Source: Patescibacteria group bacterium (lineage in GTDB: Bacteria > Patescibacteriota > Microgenomatia > UBA8517). From it: a stretch of DNA of 10,392 nt. The notes below the pieces were generated by a model, which worked only from the letters and a program-made list of their open reading frames with translations, did not search any database and was not told the origin of the DNA. The stretch is from NCBI GenBank assembly GCA_018826545.1, contig JAHKAL010000002.1:1-10392 (forward strand). The letters are read 5' to 3'. The first letter of the stretch is position 1. Each line of letters starts with the position of its first letter. Of the stretch, positions 5,958-10,392 are shown piece by piece. A program made the position numbers and the translations under genes.

Positions 5958-6004
5958 CTTCCTGAGCTTACATAACAAGTTCTAACAGCATTCAGTAAGT
6001 CACC
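5954..6004 (-). repeat. H1 tail repeat
   Basis: The minus-strand frame of 16 codons reads G-D-L-L-N-A-V-R-T-C-Y-V-S-S-G-S and ends at TAA. On the plus strand it contains AGTTCTAACA and ends AGTCACCG, like the tRNA-His T-loop and acceptor end. It closes the EamA cassette. Confidence 0.78.
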
Positions 6005-6107
6005 GTGAAGACGAGGTTGTGATTATCCCATGTTTAGAGTGTGTTATTGGTTCGAGCGTAAGTGTATTAAGCTTCAATAAAATAATATTAAATTTACAAA
6101 ACTGTGA

Positions 6108-6113
6108 TATTAT
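6108..6113 (+). promoter_or_regulatory. -10 box that fixes the start at 6121
   Basis: TATTAT ends seven bases before ATG 6121. An in-frame upstream ATG at 6019 would place the promoter inside the gene, so 6121 is preferred. Confidence 0.5.
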
Positions 6114-6120
6114 TAGTAAA

Positions 6121-6777
6121 ATGAAGGGCAATTTACCCGATAACACTCGAGAAAAGAAATTTAATACTTTCATTTCAAAGAATAAAAGATTTTTTCCTGT
6201 CGCAATTCTAATTGCTCTAGTTTTCTCCATCGCCTTTTCGATAGTCATTTCAAGAAAATATAAACAACTAAACAAAAAAACAAAGTCTCCGTTAGAAACA
6301 ATAAAAACTATCATAAACAATACAATGCCTACCACCACAGATTATGTTAGTCAAAGAAAATATAATTTCACTTTAGATTCATTAAATGTAGGTGATAAAT
6401 TTGGTGAACTAGAAGTAACCGCAATTGAACCATATAACTTGGATTATGGCCAACTTGCTGAGAATAATTTAAAAATTTCTTTTAGTGGCAGTATCAAAAT
6501 TAGCGGTAAATATACAAACGATATTAAAGGAGGACCTATGGCAGGAAAAATATATTTCGATCCATCAAGAGAAGATTATAATAATGTTCTTCCAAGTATC
6601 GAAAGTTACAAGAAAGATGGTTTATCCATTATATTTTTTAATCAAGAGTACGCAGAACAACTCTTAGGTGGTGAAGGAAGCTCAGGCGAAGTAACAATAA
6701 TTGCTGAAGATTTAATACTAGTTTACTACCCAGCAGAGCCCCTTAATAGTTTCAAATTAGTGGATATTGCAGAGTAA
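6121..6777 (+). CDS. Single-pass membrane protein with extracytoplasmic domain, unknown
   Basis: I do not recognise a family. The 218-residue protein has a basic cytoplasmic N-terminus, one membrane helix at about residues 24-41 (V-A-I-L-I-A-L-V-F-S-I-A-F-S-I-V-I), a linker, and an external domain of about 140 residues rich in beta-type sequence. The domain includes L-N-V-G-D-K-F-G-E-L-E-V and a late glycine-rich G-G-E-G-S-S-G-E-V. The frame stays open upstream to 6019, but that part runs across the end of the H1 repeat and lacks coding character. The -10 box at 6108-6113 fits a leaderless start at 6121. It is the only cargo of its cassette; about 87 bases without a visible feature separate its stop from the H2 tail. 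Confidence 0.75.
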   Translation: MKGNLPDNTREKKFNTFISKNKRFFPVAILIALVFSIAFSIVISRKYKQLNKKTKSPLETIKTIINNTMPTTTDYVSQRKYNFTLDSLNVGDKFGELEVTAIEPYNLDYGQLAENNLKISFSGSIKISGKYTNDIKGGPMAGKIYFDPSREDYNNVLPSIESYKKDGLSIIFFNQEYAEQLLGGEGSSGEVTIIAEDLILVYYPAEPLNSFKLVDIAE

Positions 6778-6864
6778 ATTTATTGATAAAGAAGTTTCTA
6801 GCAAAATTCATTAGATTCTGCTTTTTTGAGCTCGATGAAACTTTTTAGATAAATTACCTTTTGG

Positions 6865-6933
6865 TTAAAACAATACTTTTTCCTCACACCCTGAGCCTAT
6901 GTAATGAGTTCTAACAGCGTTCGGTAAGTCACC
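6865..6933 (-). repeat. H2 tail repeat
   Basis: The minus-strand frame of 22 codons reads G-D-L-P-N-A-V-R-T-H-Y-I-G-S-G, then C-E-E-K-V-L-F and TAA. The plus-strand right end is AGTTCTAACAGCGTTCGGTA followed by AGTCACCC (6927-6934), the same eight bases as the tRNA-His end. Confidence 0.78.
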
Positions 6934-6980
6934 CTATATTTTTAATATAAAGGTTATTGAAGTTGAAAATTAGTCCTTGT

Positions 6981-7454
6981 CTAGGTGTGACAATTAATTT
7001 CAATTGACACTTTTTGATATTTTAGATCTATTTCCAGATCCTCTTTTATTTCTGGACCAGCAGGTGAAACAACTATTTTATCAACGTTTAAACCACCTCC
7101 AGAAAGCAATCTTGTCATTTTAAATGATTTAAATACACCTGGAGTAGTTATTTCAACTGCTTGTTTATTCTTTTCAACAAAATCAAGAATACCTAAATCT
7201 TCCAGCCTTTGTCTTGAATCAGGTTCAATTATAGCTATTACTTTTACTTTCTGGTCTTTACCTATTCTATTTGTAAACTCTTTTATGACCTTTTTTCCTT
7301 CACCTTGTTTTTTTGATTCAATTTCCTGAATTACCCACTCATTGTTTTTATCATCAAAAAAATAATCAACGCCTGCCCATTCGTTTGAAAGGGCTTTAAA
7401 TTTATTATCTCCCTTGCCACCATATGAGTAAACTTCAAAATCTCCTTCATTCAT
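6981..7454 (-). CDS. Unknown 157-aa protein, possible GNAT-like fold
   Basis: I cannot name this protein. It begins M-N-E-G-D-F-E-V-Y-S-Y-G-G-K-G, and has W-V-I-Q-E-I-E-S-K-K-Q-G-E-G-K-K-V-I near residues 45-60 and K-V-K-V-I-A-I-I-E-P further on. A strand followed by Q-G-E-G-K-K and a helix, then another strand, loosely recalls the acetyl-CoA-binding motif A of GNAT enzymes, but the usual R/Q-x-x-G-x-G/A spacing is imperfect. It is soluble, with no signal peptide. The ATG overlaps the TGA of the H3 tail (ATGA), and a TAGAAT (7461-7466) inside the tail ends six bases before the ATG, so the tail supplies its promoter. Sole cargo of its cassette. Confidence 0.65.
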   Translation of the reverse strand: MNEGDFEVYSYGGKGDNKFKALSNEWAGVDYFFDDKNNEWVIQEIESKKQGEGKKVIKEFTNRIGKDQKVKVIAIIEPDSRQRLEDLGILDFVEKNKQAVEITTPGVFKSFKMTRLLSGGGLNVDKIVVSPAGPEIKEDLEIDLKYQKVSIEINCHT

Positions 7455-7552
7455 ATAATAATTCTAGCATTTATAACTAAAAGGCTTCTTAACACCTGAT
7501 AATCAGTTGAATTAGCCATAAAATGAGTTCGAACATCGCTTATTAAGTCACC
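7451..7552 (-). repeat. H3 tail repeat
   Basis: The minus-strand frame of 33 codons begins G-D-L-I-S-D-V-R-T-H-F-M-A-N-S-T-D-Y-Q-V, then L-R-S-L-L, and ends in TGA overlapping the next ATG. On the plus strand GAGTTCGAA (7525-7533) and AGTCACCC (7546-7553) match tRNA-His exactly. It is nearly identical to the H6 tail over about 75 bases. Confidence 0.82.
7461..7466 (-). promoter_or_regulatory. -10 box inside the H3 tail
   Basis: TAGAAT on the minus strand ends six bases before the start of the 157-aa gene at 7454. It lies within the tail reading frame. Confidence 0.5.
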
Positions 7553-7587
7553 CCAACTCCTATAGTATTGTTATTATCCCCTTCTGA

Positions 7588-7593
7588 TATAAT
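7588..7593 (+). promoter_or_regulatory. -10 box, methyltransferase gene
   Basis: TATAAT preceded by TCTGA ends six bases before ATG 7600. The predicted transcript is leaderless. Confidence 0.6.
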
Positions 7594-7599
7594 CTTTTT

Positions 7600-8169
7600 A
7601 TGGATATGTATTTTAAAAAGGAAATTAATTATAAATTTGGCAAAGAGAATTTCAAATTTGATGTTGCTGAAACACTATTTTCAACTTTTGATATAGACCA
7701 CGGAACAGACATATTAATTCGTACCATTACTTTTAATAATCCTAAAAGTGTTTTAGATATTGGATGTGGATATGGACCACTTGGAATAATTTTAGCCAAG
7801 AGCAACCCCCAAGCAGAAGTAATAATGGTTGATAAAGACCTTCTTGCTGTCGCTTACACTAGAAACAATATTCTAAAAAATAATGTTGCAAATGCAGTGG
7901 CGATAGGTGGTTTGGGTGTAGAAGCAGTAAAAGATAAAAAATTTGATTTGATAGTGTCAAACATTCCTGCAAAAATTGGTGATGAAGCAATCAGTAAAGA
8001 ATTTATCCTTGAACCATATAAACTTCTTAATCCTAATGGTGAATATTGGGTTGTGGTCGTTAGTGCACTAAATCGCCTAATACCTAAAGTTTGTGCTCTG
8101 AATAAAATAAAAGTAAATGAAATAAGAAAAAGAAGGGGTCATACTGTATATAGGTTGAAAAAGGATTGA
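7600..8169 (+). CDS. RsmC-like small methyltransferase (MTS domain)
   Basis: This 189-residue class I SAM-dependent methyltransferase has SAM motif I V-L-D-I-G-C-G-Y-G-P (51-60), an acidic end of strand 2 in V-I-M-V-D-K-D (D78), and a motif IV position S-N-I-P-A-K (120-125). RsmC/RlmG-type guanine N2 methyltransferases have N-P-P-F there, so the second residue (I for P) is a variation at the base-binding site. The length matches the catalytic domain alone, as in archaeal RsmC-like proteins, without the N-terminal domain of E. coli RsmC. A likely target is rRNA or tRNA guanine, but this is family inference. It starts six bases after a TATAAT, 47 bases after the H3 repeat. It overlaps the divergent H4 tail tail-to-tail at its 3' end. 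Confidence 0.85.
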   Translation: MDMYFKKEINYKFGKENFKFDVAETLFSTFDIDHGTDILIRTITFNNPKSVLDIGCGYGPLGIILAKSNPQAEVIMVDKDLLAVAYTRNNILKNNVANAVAIGGLGVEAVKDKKFDLIVSNIPAKIGDEAISKEFILEPYKLLNPNGEYWVVVVSALNRLIPKVCALNKIKVNEIRKRRGHTVYRLKKD

Positions 8170-8246
8170 CCTAAGAATTTCTCAATACCTTCTATGGATA
8201 CTTCAATTTGAACCTTTCTGGTTCTGAATAAGTCTACTAACCGACC
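8139..8246 (-). repeat. H4 tail, divergent copy
   Basis: Minus-strand frame of 35 codons beginning G-R-L-V-D-L-F-R-T-R-K-V-Q-I-E-V-S-I-E-G and ending at TGA. It keeps the G-x-L-[LV]-[ND]-x-[VF]-R-T frame of the other H tails at the same place. On the plus strand GGTTCTGAATAAGTC then CTAACCGACCCC resembles the T-loop/acceptor layout. The last 31 bases are antisense to the methyltransferase 3' end. It falls between two genes that would otherwise share a cassette. Confidence 0.5.
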
Positions 8247-8270
8247 CCAGATTATTCCGAAAGATTGGGA

Positions 8271-8825
8271 TTATATACCCTTTTGTGAAAGAAAAATACT
8301 TGCATCTTTTAGAATTTCAGCAGGGTAGATTTTAAATCCAATTCTACTTGGAGTATGGCCGTTAAATTTCATTATGTTTTCCGAATCTTTTGTTGCCGGT
8401 TTACCTCTTGCGTAATATGATAAATGCCCTGCTTTGAATGAAAACTCTTTAGCATTAAATTTATAAATATCAAGTCCTTTTCTTAAATACTTTATACTTC
8501 CATATGTCCATCTAAAATCTCTAATACCCACATCAGGTACAATGGTGGTTGTATGCTTATTGCCTTGATCTAAAAATGTCAATTCTAGATTTCCATTTTC
8601 TAATGTAGCAATTTCAACACTTTCTCCATGAGTTTTATTTATGATAGTTTTTTGTATCCCATCCTCTTCCTTTCTTTCCATGCCTATAAAGGTGTTGTTT
8701 AATACATATTCATTTTTAAATTCATCTATTAAATCATTAAATTGCTTTATCCTTTCTTCATCTGAAGGAAATATTTTGTCCCAAGATTGATAATTTTCAG
8801 AAGCATCCTGTCCTTTTTCTTTCAT
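8271..8825 (-). CDS. Unknown 184-aa protein
   Basis: I recognise no family. It has a charged N-terminal helix (S-D-E-E-R-I-K-Q-F-N-D-L-I-D-E-F-K), then a beta-rich middle with V-E-I-A-T-L-E-N-G-N-L-E-L-T-F, then F-R-W-T-Y-G-S-I-K-Y-L-R-K-G-L. The C-terminal part contains H-L-S-Y-Y-A-R-G-K-P and H-T-P-S-R-I-G-F-K-I-Y-P. No membrane segment or signal peptide is visible. A TAAAAT at 8833-8838 ends seven bases before the ATG. The gene starts 15 bases after the H5 tail stop and ends 24 bases from the H4 repeat, so it fills its cassette. Confidence 0.7.
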   Translation of the reverse strand: MKEKGQDASENYQSWDKIFPSDEERIKQFNDLIDEFKNEYVLNNTFIGMERKEEDGIQKTIINKTHGESVEIATLENGNLELTFLDQGNKHTTTIVPDVGIRDFRWTYGSIKYLRKGLDIYKFNAKEFSFKAGHLSYYARGKPATKDSENIMKFNGHTPSRIGFKIYPAEILKDASIFLSQKGI

Positions 8826-8832
8826 GCCTGCA

Positions 8833-8838
8833 ATTTTA
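8833..8838 (-). promoter_or_regulatory. -10 box, 184-aa protein gene
   Basis: TAAAAT on the minus strand ends seven bases before the start codon at 8825, with no Shine-Dalgarno. Confidence 0.45.
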
Positions 8839-8840
8839 CT

Positions 8841-8915
8841 TTAAGGTATCAAATAATGCAAAGAGATATCTTTAGAAGCTATATAATAAGTTCTAACAGC
8901 GTTCGGTAAATGACT
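8841..8915 (-). repeat. H5 tail repeat
   Basis: Minus-strand frame of 24 codons: S-H-L-P-N-A-V-R-T-Y-Y-I-A-S-K-D-I-S-L-H, then Y-L-I-P and TAA. The first two residues differ from the usual G-D because the plus-strand end is AAATGACT instead of AAGTCACC, a change in the acceptor-like part. Confidence 0.75.
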
Positions 8916-8916
8916 C

Positions 8917-9006
8917 TCAATTATCTAAAACCAAAAGGCTTCTTAATACCTGATAATCAGTAGAATTAGCCACAAAATGAGTTCGAACATCGCTTACTAA
9001 GTCACC
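8917..9006 (-). repeat. H6 tail repeat, forms a cargo-free cassette
   Basis: Minus-strand frame of 29 codons begins G-D-L-V-S-D-V-R-T-H-F-V-A-N-S-T-D-Y-Q-V and ends L-V-L-D-N, TGA. The stop lies one base from the first codon of H5, so nothing but the tail fills this segment. GAGTTCGAA (8979-8987) and AGTCACCC (9000-9007) match tRNA-His. Compared with H3, the first 25 codons differ at five positions: three synonymous, plus I/V and M/V. Confidence 0.82.
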
Positions 9007-9109
9007 CAATTATACCCGTATTATTGGGATATTCTCAAATAAAGTTTGCTAGGACCTATTGCACCTTTACTCTCACATCTCCTTTTTTAATAAATGCTAA
9101 AAATGGTCT

Positions 9110-9313
9110 ATGAAGATAAAACAGATGGAGATGGTAGACATAGATGTCGTCTATAAGTCAGATATAAAGAATGAGGGTTTTGCAGTAAGTGAGGAATCTA
9201 GATTTTACAGCAAAAATAATCTAACGAACTGGGTAAAAAATGGAGATGATATTTTGTTGATTGTAGAAGAAGATGGTGAGATAAATTGTATTAATTTGTT
9301 ATTTCGAAAGTAG
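9110..9313 (+). pseudogene. Truncated GNAT acetyltransferase, N-terminal part
   Basis: The first 58 or so codons resemble the start of a RimI-like GNAT N-acetyltransferase: M-E-M-V-D-I-D-V-V-Y followed by F-A-V-S-E-E-S-R-F-Y, then N-W-V-K-N-G-D-D-I-L-L-I-V-E-E-D-G-E-I. In intact relatives this is followed by the V-G-F strand and the acetyl-CoA-binding R/Q-x-x-G-x-G motif, neither of which is here. The frame instead runs into the 3' end of the convergent 191-aa gene and stops at 9313, overlapping it by 23 bases. The rest of the gene and the repeat that should have closed its cassette appear to be deleted. Start context A-rich with TAAAAA at 9098-9103. Confidence 0.65.
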
Positions 9314-9866
9314 AAAGAATTTTTTCGAAGGTGAATAAATTTTCATTTTTGTCGTTTTTAAAACCGTAGTTAGGATTTGTAACTCCAATTGTATAAATAA
9401 GAGGGGGTTTGATAATTAAATATATATTAGTGGTTGTTGTAAATGCCCCTGCTTCTTTTAGATCTTTTGGTTTTGGTGTCAAAATATATGCAGTTTTTTT
9501 ACCAATCTGTGTCATTTTGTAATCCCAATTAGAATAATTCTCTTTAAGATATATATCATGGGTAGTTGCAGGATTAATTCTTTCAACGATTATGTAACCA
9601 AAACTGTCGTTTCTTGCATTTGGGCAACAGTCATCTGCAAAGTCGATTTGCTCAATACGACCTTCAAATTGATAAACCTCACTTTTTGAACACTGAGATA
9701 CTGGCCAGTTAGAGGGGTGTTTGAAAAAGAAACCTGCTCTCCCGCTCGAAAATTTGTTCCAGAATAATATTGGGTTTGTTAAATAGAGAAAAGCTAAAGT
9801 TCCAAATAACAATGTTACACTAGAGATGATGAGGATAGAATATTTTTTTTGAAATCTCCCTTTCAT
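9291..9866 (-). CDS. Membrane-anchored extracytoplasmic protein, PsbP-like pattern
   Basis: The 191-residue protein has a short basic N-terminus and one membrane helix (about residues 11-30, I-L-I-I-S-S-V-T-L-L-F-G-T-L-A-F-L). An external domain of about 150 residues follows. The domain starts F-F-F-K-H-P-S-N-W-P and ends with F-E-K-I-L-S-T-F-E-I. The F-x-Y/H-P-x-x-W opening and I-L-x-S-F closing are typical of small PsbP-like/DUF lipoprotein-type domains on bacterial surfaces. Cysteines in S-Q-C-S-K and D-D-C-C-P-N could form disulfides. TATAAT (9874-9879) ends seven bases before the ATG. It starts 30 bases after the H7 tail stop. The function is unknown. Confidence 0.75.
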   Translation of the reverse strand: MKGRFQKKYSILIISSVTLLFGTLAFLYLTNPILFWNKFSSGRAGFFFKHPSNWPVSQCSKSEVYQFEGRIEQIDFADDCCPNARNDSFGYIIVERINPATTHDIYLKENYSNWDYKMTQIGKKTAYILTPKPKDLKEAGAFTTTTNIYLIIKPPLIYTIGVTNPNYGFKNDKNENLFTFEKILSTFEITN

Positions 9867-9873
9867 AATATTT

Positions 9874-9879
9874 ATTATA
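9874..9879 (-). promoter_or_regulatory. -10 box, 191-aa membrane protein
   Basis: TATAAT on the minus strand ends seven bases before the start codon at 9866. Confidence 0.6.
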
Positions 9880-9896
9880 CACGATAGGTTTTAGTT

Positions 9897-10001
9897 TCAT
9901 TTATCAGCGTAATTGTTTTCGAGAAGTAGTTTTGTCAGCAACACATTTTCTTTATTTCCTGAGCCCATATAATAAGTTCTAACATCGTTCAGTAAGTCAC
10001 C
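9897..10001 (-). repeat. H7 tail repeat, longest
   Basis: Minus-strand frame of 34 codons begins G-D-L-L-N-D-V-R-T-Y-Y-M-G-S-G-N-K-E-N-V and continues L-L-T-K-L-L-L-E-N-N-Y-A-D-K, TGA. On the plus strand AGTTCTAACATCGTTC is followed by AGTCACCT. It may be closest to the complete C-terminus of the parent protein. Confidence 0.78.
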
Positions 10002-10047
10002 TAATAACATACAGCTATGTATAATTGACATTTTTATATTCTTAACA

Positions 10048-10053
10048 TAGAAT
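10048..10053 (+). promoter_or_regulatory. -10 box of the last gene
   Basis: TAGAAT ends ten bases before ATG 10064. Confidence 0.4.
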
Positions 10054-10063
10054 CACCCATACA

Positions 10064-10392
10064 ATGGCTAAAGTAGAAACTGCAAGAGAAAGATTTGGAG
10101 ATTTTTTCCCCTCCATAGACAATTGTAGTGTGGGGATGCATGAAAACCGTTTGCATGGAAAATTAACATCGGATCAAATTACTAAAGTAAAATCAATTCC
10201 AGTGTCGGATCAATTTTCTAACCAAGAAGCACTTTCTATTACAGGGACATGCTCTCATCAAGGAAAGGTCGAAATTCTTTATTATCCAAGTACAAATGGT
10301 TTCAACCCAAATCTGTACGAAAGCCCGACCATCATTGTTGGAGCTTTATGTTCTAAAGCAGATTGTGAATATAATACTAGTAAGAAGAAGTA
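10064..10392 (+). CDS. Partial gene, unknown product, runs off the window
   Basis: An open frame of 109 codons continues to the last base. It starts M-A-K-V-E-T-A-R-E-R-F-G-D-F-F-P and has L-H-G-K-L-T-S-D-Q-I-T-K-V then Q-G-K-V-E-I-L-Y-Y-P. Cysteines are scattered (D-N-C-S, G-T-C-S, A-L-C-S-K-A-D-C). No signal peptide or membrane helix is visible, and I do not recognise a family. The window ends at TA, so the stop may be the next base. It begins 62 bases after the H7 repeat, as expected for the cargo of the next cassette, and has a -10 box just upstream. Confidence 0.6.
   Translation, partial: MAKVETARERFGDFFPSIDNCSVGMHENRLHGKLTSDQITKVKSIPVSDQFSNQEALSITGTCSHQGKVEILYYPSTNGFNPNLYESPTIIVGALCSKADCEYNTSKKK

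Larger units (their letters stand above)
4990..10392. mobile_element. Array H: at least eight cassettes anchored at tRNA-His, continuing past the window
   Basis: The segments end at H-type repeats: 4990-6004 (EamA transporter), 6005-6933 (218-aa membrane protein), 6934-7552 (157-aa protein), 7553-8246 (methyltransferase), 8247-8915 (184-aa protein), 8916-9006 (no cargo), 9007-10001 (acetyltransferase fragment plus 191-aa membrane protein), 10002-end (partial gene). Genes lie in both orientations and have their own -10 boxes. No recombinase is visible; it may lie beyond base 10392, elsewhere in the genome, or be lost. The cassette interpretation is an inference. Confidence 0.72.

Noticed and set aside
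6019..6120. N-terminal extension of the 218-aa protein to an ATG at 6019
   Set aside because: The extension follows directly on the H1 repeat, has no promoter before it, and a good -10 box lies inside it at 6108-6113; start 6121 is preferred.
6000..6338. 112-aa minus-strand frame
   Set aside because: It is antisense to the membrane helix of the 218-aa protein; hydrophobicity comes from the complementary strand.
6485..6667. 60-aa plus-strand frame inside the 218-aa gene
   Set aside because: It is a +2 shadow frame with no start signal.
7451..9006. H3 and H6 as degenerate tRNA genes
   Set aside because: Only the T-loop and acceptor 3' end are tRNA-like; no D-arm, no anticodon arm and no complementary 5' acceptor strand.
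9002..9029. Hairpin CCCAAT...ATTGGG as a terminator
   Set aside because: The stem is only six base pairs, AT-rich, and not followed by a T run; the 9007-9109 stretch otherwise shows nothing beyond the start region of the truncated GNAT gene.
5954..10001. H repeats as integron attC sites
   Set aside because: Bits resembling R'' (TTCTAAC) and R' (GTTCGGT) occur, but only a few bases apart and not at the two ends of a foldable palindrome; no paired L boxes and no conserved hairpin. Cargo is not co-oriented.
2782..10001. Repeats as a CRISPR array
   Set aside because: Units are hundreds of bases apart, contain genes, vary in length and are not uniform repeats.

Overview
The window looks like a piece of a small AT-rich bacterial genome, most likely a Candidate Phyla Radiation (Patescibacteria) lineage, possibly Microgenomates. 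That placement is an inference. It rests on very low GC outside the tRNA genes, almost no Shine-Dalgarno sequences, -10 boxes placed directly before start codons (leaderless mRNAs), a DRG-type GTPase with a TGS domain, and many short proteins of unknown function. Stop codons TAA, TAG and TGA all appear to be used normally.

Layout. 1-45: 5' part of a tRNA-Arg(UCG) on the minus strand. 74-1159: DRG-like GTPase, divergent from that tRNA across a palindromic -10 element. 1204-1386: two tRNA-Leu genes (CAG, GAG). 1387-about 4400: 'array L', four single-gene segments downstream of tRNA-Leu(GAG). 4490-4989: a cluster of six tRNAs (Val, Phe, Gly, Arg, Gly, His). 4990-10392: 'array H', at least eight segments downstream of tRNA-His, running off the window.

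The most interesting structure is the pair of arrays. Each segment ends in a repeat of about 50-110 bp. On the plus strand the right end of the repeat imitates the T-arm and acceptor 3' end of the tRNA that heads the array (Leu for L, His for H). On the minus strand the same repeat is an open reading frame of 16-38 codons ending in a stop, and its copies differ mostly by synonymous or conservative changes. There are two unrelated tail families: L ends in I-E-P-I-L-A-S-F-K...A-Y-P-[DE]-[YF], H begins G-D-L-x-[NS]-[DA]-V-R-T. I interpret them as 3' ends of recombinase-like genes cut at an attachment site that overlaps a tRNA 3' end. This would be an integron-like cassette array using tRNA-mimic sites, but no recombinase gene is present in the window.

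With a divergent H tail recognised at 8139-8246, nearly every segment holds exactly one cargo gene. The cargo lies in either orientation, each with its own promoter. One segment (8916-9006) holds only the tail, and one (9007-10001) holds a broken acetyltransferase fused against another gene. Cargo: MptB/GT87-like membrane glycosyltransferase, HD phosphohydrolase, a basic 52-aa protein, a coiled-coil 90-aa protein, an EamA/DMT transporter, two single-pass membrane proteins with extracytoplasmic domains, an RsmC-like small methyltransferase, and several unrecognised proteins. The cargo does not form a pathway, which fits accessory gene capture.
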